DNA of 13,975 nt from Acidobacteriaceae bacterium (GTDB lineage: Bacteria > Acidobacteriota > Terriglobia > Terriglobales > Acidobacteriaceae): NCBI GenBank assembly GCA_027364815.1, contig DAHXOQ010000041.1, positions 1 to 13,975 of the forward strand. Direction: 5' to 3'. Of the stretch, positions 1-7,729 are shown one piece after another. Position 1 is the first letter of the stretch. Each line of letters begins with the position of its first letter. Position numbers and translations under genes: made by a program. A model generated the notes under the pieces. That model saw nothing but the letters and a program-made list of their open reading frames with translations, had not been told where the DNA came from and did no database searches.

Positions 1-2
1 AG

Positions 3-1376
3 ACGGGAGAGACGTGGTTTGCGACGGCCAATGCGATTGCGCGTTGCCGGCTCGGCGGTGTGCAGAATGGAAAAGTGGAGTGCGCCGGGTGGACGGAGTT
101 TGGCGCGGCAGATGGATTGCGAAGCCGCGAGATGGCGAAGAACAGTCATCCGTCGGCGTGGCGCGGTGCGAGTGGGTTGTTGTGGTTTGCAAGCCCCAAA
201 GGTCTCATCGAAGTGGATCCGGCGCATTTTCATTTGAATGTGTTGCCGCCGCCCGTGGTGATTGAGCGGCTGGGCGTGGATGATCAGAATGATTTTTGGA
301 CGGGTGATGCTGCGAATGCGACGAAGCCCCTGGCGATTGCGGCAGGGGCTGTGCACTTTGAGTTTGAGTATGCTGCATTAAGCTTCTCGGCGCCGCAGAA
401 GTTGAGATACCGTTACAAACTTGAAGGGTTTGATCAGCAGTGGATTGAAGCCGGTGCGCGCAGGACGGCGTACTACACCAACATAACGCCGGGTAAGTAC
501 ACCTTCCGTGTGCAGGCGGCGAACAACGATGGAGTGTGGAATGAGTCGGGCGCGAGTTTGGCATTTGAGTTGAAACCGCACTTCTATCAAACGCGAATTT
601 TCTGGCTGTTGGTGGTGTTGCTGTTGATTGCGCTCGGAGTCACTGCGGCGGTGGGAATGCAGCGGCGGCGCTTGATGCGCGCGCAGCGTGAGTTCAACGC
701 AGTGCTCAGCGAACGCAGCAGGATCGCACGCGAGATTCACGACACGCTGGCGCAGGGATATGTTGGGATTTCGGTGCAGCTTGAAGTGTTGTCAGAATTG
801 GTCAAGCATGGAAAGCCGGAGGCGCTCGGGAAGCAGCTCAATGCGCTGCGTGGATTTGTGCGCCATGGATTGCAAGACGCGCGGCAATCGATCTGGGCCT
901 TGCGCTCGCCGGATGTGGCCGAGCGTACCTTGCCGGTGGAGCTGCAGCGGCTGGTGGAACATGCGGAAGATGATCATCTGACGGCGCAGTTGCGTATCCA
1001 TGGAGCTTACCGGCCGCTGGGCGCGGAGACGGAACGCGAGCTGTTGCGGATTGCGCAGGAAGCGATTCAAAATGTGAAGAAGCATGCGGGTGCGCGTAGA
1101 CTTGAGGTCGAGCTGGATTATTTTGCGGAGTCCGGCGGAGTGGCGCTCGAGATTCGCGATGATGGGCGCGGATTGAGTAGTGAAATGGAAGCGGCGGTGA
1201 AGCAGAAGGTGGAGTCGCCGGCGGGGCACTTCGGTTTGACGGGCATGAGAGAGCGGGCTGCCACCATTGGTGCGAAGCTGAAGATGACGAGTGAAGCGGG
1301 CGAAGGAACCACGGTGCGGGTTGAGGTCAGTGTTGGTGAGCAGCGCGCCGATTTATTCGGCAAGGAGCGGGCATGA
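3..1376 (+). CDS. Sensor histidine kinase (NarL type), 5' end cut by window
   Basis: This is the C-terminal part of a membrane sensor kinase. The frame is open from the first complete codon at 3, so the GTG at 60 is not the true start; the gene begins left of the window. The first ~75 codons contain GLLWFASPKGLIEVDP, typical of the last blade of a two-component-regulator propeller. A Y_Y_Y domain follows (about 340-575; RYKLEGFDQQW, YYTNITPGKYTFRVQAAN), then one membrane helix (about 590-660). The HisKA_3 dimerisation/phosphoacceptor segment is ERSRIAREIHDTLAQ with His at 738-740. The HATPase_c domain shows the N box (EAIQNVKKHA), DDGRG and GLTGMRERA. The propeller probably senses a periplasmic ligand, which is not identifiable here. 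The stop overlaps the start of the response regulator by 4 nt, so the two are almost certainly a translationally coupled cognate pair. Confidence 0.93.
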   Translation, partial: TGETWFATANAIARCRLGGVQNGKVECAGWTEFGAADGLRSREMAKNSHPSAWRGASGLLWFASPKGLIEVDPAHFHLNVLPPPVVIERLGVDDQNDFWTGDAANATKPLAIAAGAVHFEFEYAALSFSAPQKLRYRYKLEGFDQQWIEAGARRTAYYTNITPGKYTFRVQAANNDGVWNESGASLAFELKPHFYQTRIFWLLVVLLLIALGVTAAVGMQRRRLMRAQREFNAVLSERSRIAREIHDTLAQGYVGISVQLEVLSELVKHGKPEALGKQLNALRGFVRHGLQDARQSIWALRSPDVAERTLPVELQRLVEHAEDDHLTAQLRIHGAYRPLGAETERELLRIAQEAIQNVKKHAGARRLEVELDYFAESGGVALEIRDDGRGLSSEMEAAVKQKVESPAGHFGLTGMRERAATIGAKLKMTSEAGEGTTVRVEVSVGEQRADLFGKERA

Positions 1377-2020
1377 GCGAAGACGCGATCAGGATTTTAG
1401 TCGTGGAGGATCATCACGTGGTTCGGCAGGGGTTGGTGGCGCTGCTGAATGTAGTGGAGGGTATGGAAGTTGTGGGCGAGGCTGCCGATGGCGTTGAAGC
1501 GATTGCCCAGTTCCGCAAACAGCTCCCGCACATTACGCTCATTGATTTGCGCTTGCCGCGATTGAGCGGAGTCGAGGTGATTGAGCGGATCCGCATGGAG
1601 ACTCCTCATGCGCGCTTCATCGTGCTGACTACGTACGACGGCGACGAGGATATTTATCGCGCCTTGCAGGCCGGTGCGCGGGCGTACTTGCTCAAGGGCA
1701 TGACGAGCGAGGAGTTGATTGCGACGATTCGCACCGTGCATGCGGGGAAATCGCATATTCCCACCGTGATTGCGGAGAAGCTGGCCGAGCGCATGGGAAC
1801 TGAGGAATTGACGCATCGCGAGCTCGACGTGCTGGAGCAGATTGTGCGCGGTATGAGTAACAAGGAGATTGCCACGGAACTCGAGATCAGCGAGGCGACG
1901 GTGAAGACGCACATCAACAGTTTGCTGGGCAAGCTGGGAGTGACGGACCGGACGCAGGCTGCTACGGCCGCGATTCAACGCGGAATTGTGCCGCTGGAAA
2001 GTTTGAAGAAAGCCAGGTAG
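1373..2020 (+). CDS. NarL/FixJ (LuxR) family response regulator
   Basis: This 215-residue protein has the usual length for the family. The receiver domain (about 6-122) shows the acidic pair E12/D13, phosphoacceptor D58 (LIDLRLP), T86 and K108 (YLLKG). A LuxR-type helix-turn-helix occupies about 144-205 (LTHRELDVLEQIVRGMSNK, then ISEATVKTHINSLLGKLGV). It is expected to be phosphorylated by the overlapping upstream kinase and to bind DNA as a dimer. Its ATG lies within the ATGA overlap and is preceded by an AGGAG Shine-Dalgarno at 1363-1367 with a 5-nt spacer, which supports this start. The target genes cannot be read from the sequence; the secreted protein 27 nt downstream may be in the same transcript. 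Confidence 0.95.
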   Translation: MSEDAIRILVVEDHHVVRQGLVALLNVVEGMEVVGEAADGVEAIAQFRKQLPHITLIDLRLPRLSGVEVIERIRMETPHARFIVLTTYDGDEDIYRALQAGARAYLLKGMTSEELIATIRTVHAGKSHIPTVIAEKLAERMGTEELTHRELDVLEQIVRGMSNKEIATELEISEATVKTHINSLLGKLGVTDRTQAATAAIQRGIVPLESLKKAR

Positions 2021-2047
2021 TGAATTTTTTTTATGAGGATGCTTGCG

Positions 2048-2572
2048 ATGAAGATGCAAAGATTCGGAATTTTTCTTTTTTTAGTTTTGTTTGCCGGTGT
2101 TATGAGTGCGCCTCAAGCATTTGCGCAGAAGGCGTGGAGGCCGGCGACGGAGGCGGAACTCAGCGCGATCTTGCCCGATCGCGCGCCGGTCGAGAAGGAA
2201 CACATTGAGACGGAGATGCGTACCGCCACCGGAATTACCAATGGGAATGGAACGTACATTGCGGCGGTGCTGCTGATTACGGCGGGCTACTCGGCAGATG
2301 GAAAGTACTCGCATTTTCTGGTGGTGCAGAACCCGATGCATGTGGGCGGAGTGAAGTTGAAGGCGGGCAATTACGCGGTGGGATTCGAGCGGCAGGGCGA
2401 TGTGCTGCTGAATGTGCATTTTCACGACGCGGCGACAGGCGCGCTGGTCGGAAGTGCGGAGGCGCACAAGCTGACCGGCTCGGGCCCCGTAGTGAGTTTT
2501 CATATTTGGCCCCCGGCGGAGAAGTCGATGATTCAGATTGGAAGGTTCGGGGTTCCGTACACGTTAGACTAG
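2048..2572 (+). CDS. Small secreted protein of unknown function
   Basis: I do not recognise a named domain. The protein (174 residues from this start) has a clear Sec signal peptide: MKMQRF, a hydrophobic stretch GIFLFLVLFAGVM, then APQAFA before the likely cleavage at residue 26. The mature part is about 148 residues, contains no cysteine, and looks beta-rich (LKAGNYAVGFERQGDVLLNV, HFHDAATGALVG). It resembles small acidobacterial exported proteins that I cannot name. In-frame ATGs also occur at 2033, 2039 and 2054. I chose 2048 because TGAGGA at 2035-2040 is a good Shine-Dalgarno 7 nt upstream of it, while 2033 has only a T-run before it. It begins 27 nt after the response regulator stop and is probably co-transcribed. 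Confidence 0.8.
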   Translation: MKMQRFGIFLFLVLFAGVMSAPQAFAQKAWRPATEAELSAILPDRAPVEKEHIETEMRTATGITNGNGTYIAAVLLITAGYSADGKYSHFLVVQNPMHVGGVKLKAGNYAVGFERQGDVLLNVHFHDAATGALVGSAEAHKLTGSGPVVSFHIWPPAEKSMIQIGRFGVPYTLD

Positions 2573-2643
2573 CGGAGTTAGCGCGGTTGGCCGAGTTAGT
2601 TGGAACGCGCGAAATTATCTGTACTTATTTCTATTCAAGTTGC

Positions 2644-2649
2644 TAAAAT
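2644..2649 (+). promoter_or_regulatory. Candidate -10 box of the CPBP protease gene
   Basis: TAAAAT ends 10 nt before the ATG at 2660, in the A/T-rich gap after the secreted-protein gene. No convincing -35 hexamer is visible about 17 nt upstream. If used, transcription would start within a few bases of the start codon. Position and composition are seen; function is inferred. Confidence 0.3.
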
Positions 2650-2659
2650 TCGCAACAAT

Positions 2660-3511
2660 ATGAAACCTATTTCAAAGCAGATTCTCACCTTCCTCGTTTT
2701 TGTATTTCTCTTCAGCAGCGTCCCGTACGCCTTGATGATTCACAGCGGCCACATCAGGGCGGGAAATGGCATGGTGGTCACGCTGGTGATGTGGTGCCCG
2801 ACGCTGGCGGCGCTGGCGACGAGTGCGGTTTACAAGATCGACCTGGCGACGCTCGGCTGGAATTGGCGGCCTGTGAAGTATGAGTGGCTGGCTTATCTAC
2901 TGCCGATTTTCTATGCGCTACCGGTCTATTTAGGATGCTGGATTTTTGTGAGCGGATCGTTTGATTATGCGGGATTCTCGAAGCATTTTGCCGATGCGTA
3001 TTTCCTGCCAAACCATTCAAACCTGGCGACACTAGGTTTGGGCATTCCACTTCTTGCGACGCTGGGGATCGTTTATGGCATGGCGACTGCGCTGGGCGAG
3101 GAAATCGGCTGGCGTGGATTTTTGCTGCCGCGATTGACGGGCCGGTTTGGATTCACGATTGGCTGTTTGATCAGCGGTGTGGTGTGGGCGGTCTGGCATT
3201 ATCCCGGATTGCTGTGGGCCGATTACAACGCGGGGACGCAACCTGTCTATGCGTTGGCCTGCTTTACGCTGATGGTGATTCCGATGGCCTTTGTGATGGG
3301 GTGGTTGAGGCTGAAGTCCGGGAGCCTGTGGCCATGCGCGATGCTGCATGCAAGCCATAATCTGTTTGTGCAGGCGATCTTTGACGAGTTGACTAAAGAC
3401 ACGGGACGCGCAAAGTATGTGACGACGGAGTTTGGTTTTGGATTGGCGCTGACGATCTGGGCGGTGGCGATTTATTTCTGGACAAAGCGCGGTGAACTGA
3501 AGCCGGTTTGA
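2660..3511 (+). CDS. CPBP family intramembrane glutamic protease (CAAX/Abi-like)
   Basis: This is a 283-residue, multi-span membrane protein with several hydrophobic segments, the first at about 9-27 and the last near 257-275. The CPBP/Abi (Rce1-like) signature is present: E147/E148 and R152 in ALGEEIGWRGFLLPRL, H180 in VVWAVWHYPG, and the third motif H230-ASH-N234. These are the expected catalytic and metal-like residues of intramembrane glutamic endopeptidases. The substrate is unknown; relatives process prenylated proteins or small peptides, or act in bacteriocin immunity. An upstream TTG at 2600 is in frame, but the extra 20 residues are polar and unlike the family, so I prefer ATG 2660. 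No Shine-Dalgarno precedes it; a TAAAAT at 2644-2649 could be a -10 box giving a nearly leaderless mRNA. A hairpin terminator follows at 3542. Confidence 0.88.
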   Translation: MKPISKQILTFLVFVFLFSSVPYALMIHSGHIRAGNGMVVTLVMWCPTLAALATSAVYKIDLATLGWNWRPVKYEWLAYLLPIFYALPVYLGCWIFVSGSFDYAGFSKHFADAYFLPNHSNLATLGLGIPLLATLGIVYGMATALGEEIGWRGFLLPRLTGRFGFTIGCLISGVVWAVWHYPGLLWADYNAGTQPVYALACFTLMVIPMAFVMGWLRLKSGSLWPCAMLHASHNLFVQAIFDELTKDTGRAKYVTTEFGFGLALTIWAVAIYFWTKRGELKPV

Positions 3512-3541
3512 GGCGTAGGGAATATGAGTTGAATCAGATTG

Positions 3542-3568
3542 AAAAAGGCCCGCGCTGGCGGGCCTTTT
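3542..3568. terminator. Bidirectional intrinsic terminator
   Basis: A perfect 7-bp GC stem, GGCCCGC at 3547-3553 and GCGGGCC at 3558-3564, closes a 4-nt GCTG loop. It is flanked by AAAAA on the left and TTTT on the right. Read on either strand, it is a GC hairpin followed by U residues. It lies between the convergent CPBP protease gene (stop at 3511) and the respiratory operon (stop at 3597), so it probably ends both transcripts. Confidence 0.9.
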
Positions 3569-3596
3569 CTGTTGTGCTGCAATGAAGTGTATCTGA

Positions 3597-4985
3597 TTAT
3601 TTTTGCGCCAGAGTTTGCGGCTTGGTCGCCGGAGGATTGACTTGATAATTCAGATACTCTGTGAGGTCGTTGACATCCTCCGCAGTCCCCGAGAGTGGCG
3701 GCATGAAGCGGCGATAGGGCGAGTCTGCCTTGTATTCATGGAGCATTTTGAGGAAACTGGCGATGTTCGCGCGGTCACGTCCAGCGAGCAGTTGACGGAT
3801 CGGCCGGTAGCCGTCCAGGGTGTGGCAGGAACTGCATTCGCCACGGAAGATCGCCTCACCGCGTGAGTAGCTTGAGCTCTGACCGGCGCTGTCTTTCCAT
3901 ACCCAGAGCGAATCCTTGAGATAGCCATTGCGGTTGATTGCGTCGACGTATTTGACGCGCACGCCATTGGAATACATCCAGCCGCCGATGACGTAAGGCT
4001 TGCGCAGCATCTCGCGCGAGTACTCGCCGGCCGCAGTCGCCATCAGGGCGAGAAGAAGAATGCTGATGGCGGTGGAGAGGTTGAAGTCAATCGGGTTTTT
4101 GTAGGCAAGCTGGTACGCGACGCCGACAATGGTGGCCGAAGTGATGATAATGAGCAGCGCGATGCGCGTGACGACAGAGAAGGTCCCGGCGCCGATCGTG
4201 TCAATGCCGAGCGTGAGCAGCGCGCGTTGCGAAGCGGGCACCATCCAGAGGTACCAGATCAGCGCGAATGGAACGATGACGAAAGCAGCCATGAGCCACT
4301 TGACGCTCCACTTGACAAGGCTGGATTTGAGCGCGGGGAATTTGTCGCCATCGATGCAGCTTGAAGTGACAAGCGCCCAGACTCCGGCGAGCGAGATGCA
4401 AACGGCTGAGCGCAGCAGCAAGCTCGGCCAGTAGGTTGGGTTGAAGAAGGCGAACCAGAATTTGCTGGCCTCAGCGCCGGTTCCAGCAACAGCGAGCCAT
4501 GTGTCGCCGGGCGTAAGCATGAAGGTCAGTATGCCGTTGATGATGATAAGAGTGGCGGCAGATGCGCCGGCATAGACCCAGCCCACCTTGAGATGCAGCT
4601 TGGGGTCGATCTTGTCCCACGTGTAGTAGTAGACGGCCGCGGTGATGAGCTCAACCATGAAGAAGACCCACTCGATGGCCCATCCGAAGACAAAATTGTG
4701 AATGAGTGTGCTGGTGGCTTCAGGATGCGTGAGCCCGATTGCGAACCAGATGCCGACACCGGAGACAGTTCCATAGATGCCGGTAATGGTGAGAAAGAAT
4801 TTCGAGTGCTTGATGAGCTGTTGATGCCAATCGGTACGGCCTTCACGCATTGCCTTTCGTTCCGCAAAAAGAAGGTAGAAGCCGCCGCCGACAGCGAACT
4901 GGGAGATCATGACGTGGAAGATGGCGATGATGCCGATCACCCAGCTAGATCCGAGATACGGGATATTCCAAAATGGATAATTCAT
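3597..4985 (-). CDS. Cytochrome bd-like oxidase subunit I fused to a cytochrome c domain
   Basis: This 462-residue protein has an N-terminal CydA-like membrane core (about 1-345) and a C-terminal cytochrome c domain (about 370-450). Core landmarks by eye against E. coli CydA: H24 (AIFH) at the heme b595 ligand H19; E105 and E112 (AIEWVFFMVEL) at E99/E107; R274 at R391; E321 and R324 (GEYSREMLRKP) at the GRQPW region. Where the b558 ligands H186 and M393 would fall I see R192 and A276, and the loop that would carry the quinol-binding Q-loop is only about 20 residues. The cytochrome c domain has CSSCH at 384-388 and a likely axial Met428 (FMPPLSG). It resembles published bd-superfamily branches lacking a quinol site, in which a heme c motif occurs. 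It is last in the operon, 16 nt after cytochrome b, with AAGGAAG 7 nt before the ATG. Confidence 0.85.
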   Translation of the reverse strand: MNYPFWNIPYLGSSWVIGIIAIFHVMISQFAVGGGFYLLFAERKAMREGRTDWHQQLIKHSKFFLTITGIYGTVSGVGIWFAIGLTHPEATSTLIHNFVFGWAIEWVFFMVELITAAVYYYTWDKIDPKLHLKVGWVYAGASAATLIIINGILTFMLTPGDTWLAVAGTGAEASKFWFAFFNPTYWPSLLLRSAVCISLAGVWALVTSSCIDGDKFPALKSSLVKWSVKWLMAAFVIVPFALIWYLWMVPASQRALLTLGIDTIGAGTFSVVTRIALLIIITSATIVGVAYQLAYKNPIDFNLSTAISILLLALMATAAGEYSREMLRKPYVIGGWMYSNGVRVKYVDAINRNGYLKDSLWVWKDSAGQSSSYSRGEAIFRGECSSCHTLDGYRPIRQLLAGRDRANIASFLKMLHEYKADSPYRRFMPPLSGTAEDVNDLTEYLNYQVNPPATKPQTLAQK

Positions 4986-5001
4986 CGAGATTCTTCCTTA
5001 A

Positions 5002-6090
5002 TCAAATGGTCCAGTAACCGAGGATGGTTGTGATCAGCAGAAGGGTGATGGCCGCGATGCCGAAGTAGTGTGCGTTGCGTGCGCGTCTGCCATTCTCTTT
5101 CGTCGTGTCGTAGAAGGGAATGAGCACCCACAGAACGATTCCCGTGGAGAAGAGGAGCAGCCCGGCAATTTCACCGGCTGCACCCGGCATCCAGTTGCCG
5201 AGCACCTTGAGCATCTCGAACGGCGCCATGAAGTACCACTCAGGGTGAATTCCGGCAGGAGCAGGAGCGAGCGGGTCAAAAGGCTTTCCCAGCGCCCAGG
5301 GAAATACCGAGGCAAGCAGGGCAAGAACGTTGAGCGAGATGAGCCACATGCCCAGGTCTTTGCGGAAGAAGTTTGGAAAGAATGGAATGGATTTTCTTTC
5401 AGCAGCGGGTTTGAGTTCTTCCTCAGGCGGCAGAGCGTTGCCGTGTCTTTGCACCAGCCAGAGATGGAAGGACAACAAAGGTAAAAAGATGGCGGGCAGC
5501 ACGACGACGTGCAGGGCGAAGAAACGCTCGACTGTGAACTCAGTGACCTCAGTGCCGCCGCGGAGCATATTGGCGATGACAGTACCGATCCAGGGCAGTG
5601 CGGTTGGAATCTGCAAGCCGACTTTAGTGGCGAAGTAGCTGAGTTCGTCCATGGGCAGCAGATAGCCGCTGAAGCCGAAGACGGTCGCGATGGCGAGGAG
5701 CGCCAGGCCGCTGAACCATCCGAATTCGCGCGGCTTGCGATAGGCCTTCATCAGGAAGACCGAGAACATATGCACCATGATGGCAAAAATGAAAAGATTT
5801 GCTGACCAGGAATGTGCGGAACGAATCAGCCAGCCGAAGTGCATGACGAAATTGATTTGGCGGACAGATTCGTAAGCGTCAATACCGGGTCGGTAGTAGA
5901 CCAGCAGGAGCACGCCCGTGAAGCACTGAAGAAGGAAGAGGAAGAGCGAGATGCCTCCCCAGTAATACCAGAAGGAGTGCTTGTGCGCAGGAACGGTCTT
6001 ATGGCTTGCGAAGGCGATGATCTCGGTCAGCCCGAGCCTTTCATCGACCCATTTATAAAGCGAGTTTGAAGCAGCGGCAATTTGCGTCAT
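5002..6090 (-). CDS. Cytochrome b of a Rieske/cytochrome b (b6f-like) complex
   Basis: This 362-residue protein covers both the heme-binding four-helix half and the C-terminal subunit-IV-like half in one chain. Heme b ligands are H93 and H107 in the second helix and H194 and H209 in the fourth. The 14 residues between H194 and H209 are the b6f-type spacing. The quinol-site motif PEWY is at 283-286 (GIHPEWYFMAPFEMLK). The start of helix A is GGISLFLFLLQCFTG: the position of the b6 cysteine that binds heme ci (Cys35) is a leucine here, with a cysteine five residues later. Role: oxidises quinol in the cytoplasmic membrane together with the Rieske protein 16 nt upstream. GAGGA lies 7 nt before the ATG. 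There is no cytochrome c1 or f gene beside it. Confidence 0.93.
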   Translation of the reverse strand: MTQIAAASNSLYKWVDERLGLTEIIAFASHKTVPAHKHSFWYYWGGISLFLFLLQCFTGVLLLVYYRPGIDAYESVRQINFVMHFGWLIRSAHSWSANLFIFAIMVHMFSVFLMKAYRKPREFGWFSGLALLAIATVFGFSGYLLPMDELSYFATKVGLQIPTALPWIGTVIANMLRGGTEVTEFTVERFFALHVVVLPAIFLPLLSFHLWLVQRHGNALPPEEELKPAAERKSIPFFPNFFRKDLGMWLISLNVLALLASVFPWALGKPFDPLAPAPAGIHPEWYFMAPFEMLKVLGNWMPGAAGEIAGLLLFSTGIVLWVLIPFYDTTKENGRRARNAHYFGIAAITLLLITTILGYWTI

Positions 6091-6106
6091 TCGATGGTCC
6101 TCGGAG

Positions 6107-6586
6107 TTATGCCCTGGAAATTTTTACGTCGGCTGCATTGACGAGCACGGTGAAGCGCTTGAGCGGCTTCGGTGGCGGCCCACTGACGTTGGCGCCCGTG
6201 TTCGGATCGTAGACGCCGCCATGGCAGGCGCAATGGATGCGATTCGCGGCTGGCTCATATTGGACTGTGCATCCGAGGTGTGTGCAGACGGCAGTGAATG
6301 CGACCCAAGTGCCATCTTCATGATGGATGAGCATGGCCGGCGAAGGCCCGAATTTGAACATGAGCGCCGAGCCCGTCGGAATTTTCTGCGCGTCTTTGAG
6401 CGAGACTTCAGTCACGGCGGCAGCGCTGGCCGCCATCTCCGCCGGTGAAGCGAGATAGCGGTAGACGGGGTAGCCGACTGCGGCAGTGTAGACAATGCCC
6501 GCGGCACCTGCGGCGGCGATGAAAGCGCGGCGCGTGGTGAGGTCAGTGACTTCTTCAATGTTGTTTGATTTGACTGGTTCGTTCAT
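6107..6586 (-). CDS. Rieske [2Fe-2S] protein, Tat-exported
   Basis: From ATG 6584-6586 this is a 159-residue protein. The twin-arginine motif TTRRAF (R19, R20) precedes a hydrophobic segment (about 21-45) that anchors it in the membrane. The cluster-binding motifs are CTHLGC (C101, H103, C106) and CACHGG (C119, C121, H122): C101/H103/C119/H122 bind the cluster and C106/C121 form the family's disulfide. A proline-rich GPPPKPL follows, as in cytochrome bc-type Rieske proteins. It passes electrons from quinol at the cytochrome b site to a cytochrome c. A longer reading frame reaches 6643, but it would overlap the upstream gene by 55 nt and adds residues ahead of a good start, so I chose the ATG 2 nt after the upstream stop. 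A GGAGGG lies about 12 nt before it. Confidence 0.93.
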   Translation of the reverse strand: MNEPVKSNNIEEVTDLTTRRAFIAAAGAAGIVYTAAVGYPVYRYLASPAEMAASAAAVTEVSLKDAQKIPTGSALMFKFGPSPAMLIHHEDGTWVAFTAVCTHLGCTVQYEPAANRIHCACHGGVYDPNTGANVSGPPPKPLKRFTVLVNAADVKISRA

Positions 6587-6588
6587 GA

Positions 6589-7701
6589 TTATGCTGCGCC
6601 CTCCATGGTTTTGCTGGCGCGGGCTACTACCGTAAGCAGCCATGCGACAACACCGAGACTGGCAACGAAGAGCGCGAGGAAAAGTCCAACGACGCTCCAG
6701 TTAGTGACGACGACGCGATCCCACACATCGTAACCTTTGCCAAGCAGCGTGAGGTCACGGACAGCATCGCGAAAAATTGTGAGAGAAGCTTCAACGAGAA
6801 ATGCGATGAGCATTGCCAGCCAGCTGAAGAGCGCGCCGGAGCGGCGTGAGAAACCCGCAACTGCGCCAAGCAGAATGAGCAGCACAACGCTCGCGATCCA
6901 CAGGTAGCCCGCCCAGCCGAAATAGTGATAGAGGCTGTTGTTGACGAGGCCGGCTTTCACGAAGTCTGGTTGGACCGAGTAAGCCCAGAATCCCACCGCG
7001 AGGTAGACGATGCCGGCGAGCGCAGCCACTTTACCGCCGACGCCGGCCAGGAAAGTTTTTTCTTGCGCCGTGAATGTGCTCCGGGCCGCAAGATAAAGAA
7101 GCCAGAGTCCGCTGATGGCGAAACCGCCGGTCATCATGAGGAGCCAGCGTGGCGTGGTCGTCGGATCACCCGTAGGCAGAAAGCGCCCGGCAGCAGAGGC
7201 CGCGTAAAGTTTGGTCCAGGCCTCGGGCCTCAACATGAGCGTCATATTGGTGGAGAGGATTTTGGCAATCGAGCCAATGAGCAGCCAGGCAATGAGCCCG
7301 ACAGGCCACGCGACCCTCCCCGCCTCAAGGCGCGCCGAGAAGCTGTACAGATATCTGTAAGCCAGCATGAGAATGAGAATGATGGCAATCCAGTAAACGC
7401 CGATGAGCACGCTGCTGGTATAAAGCGCGCGTCCATAAAGAACCTGCGCAAAAAGCAGCGGCGGCACACCGAGGTTGATGACAAGCGTCATGACGACGGT
7501 GAGCCGCTTCGCGATTGCACGCGCAGCGACCCTGGCTGAAGGCGAGCTGCGAAAAAGACTGAATAGGATGGCGAGCAAAAGGCCGCCGAGAAGCATTTCA
7601 ACGGCGACAAAATGCAGTGCCAGTGTGAGGATGTGAAGCAACTTCATCAACCACACGGGCGCAGGGAGTGGGATTGGGTCTACGGCTGGAAAATTTGGCA
7701 T
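6589..7701 (-). CDS. Multi-span membrane protein, probable CydA-like partner subunit
   Basis: This is a 370-residue, very hydrophobic protein with about eight or nine membrane segments and no known motif that I can name outright. Internal cues suggest a distant CydA relative. WLMKLLHILTLALHFVAVEM (H23, H30) resembles the first CydA helix with its heme ligand. The segment at 66-120 ends in YRYLYSF, as the last operon protein ends in VYYYTW. RWLLMMTGGFAISGLWLLYL (185-204) parallels WPSLLLRSAVCISLAGVWAL there. FRDAVRDLTLLGKGYDVWD (310-328) parallels the Arg/Pro/Tyr motif region of that protein. I infer a second subunit of the bd-like oxidase, in place of CydB. It is the first gene of the operon; its stop is 2 nt before the Rieske start. 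The ribosome site is weak. The alternative is an unrelated anchor or heme-b subunit. Confidence 0.6.
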   Translation of the reverse strand: MPNFPAVDPIPLPAPVWLMKLLHILTLALHFVAVEMLLGGLLLAILFSLFRSSPSARVAARAIAKRLTVVMTLVINLGVPPLLFAQVLYGRALYTSSVLIGVYWIAIILILMLAYRYLYSFSARLEAGRVAWPVGLIAWLLIGSIAKILSTNMTLMLRPEAWTKLYAASAAGRFLPTGDPTTTPRWLLMMTGGFAISGLWLLYLAARSTFTAQEKTFLAGVGGKVAALAGIVYLAVGFWAYSVQPDFVKAGLVNNSLYHYFGWAGYLWIASVVLLILLGAVAGFSRRSGALFSWLAMLIAFLVEASLTIFRDAVRDLTLLGKGYDVWDRVVVTNWSVVGLFLALFVASLGVVAWLLTVVARASKTMEGAA

Positions 7702-7729
7702 GTCAGGTATGAAACCTCATAACTGAGCC

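Noticed and set aside
60..62. GTG as the start of the sensor kinase
   Set aside because: The frame stays open to the window's left edge and upstream codons continue the propeller-like sequence, so the true start lies outside the window.
1397..2059. 220-codon minus-strand frame opposite the response regulator
   Set aside because: The translation is His/Arg-rich and resembles no protein; the plus-strand receiver/HTH protein explains the region fully.
2600..2602. TTG start for the CPBP protease
   Set aside because: It adds 20 polar residues without a ribosome site; ATG 2660 gives a normal N-terminal membrane helix.
6925..7539. 204-codon plus-strand frame inside the CydA-like partner gene
   Set aside because: Its translation is a charged, repetitive antisense product with no domain or ribosome site; the minus-strand membrane protein is well supported by operon spacing.
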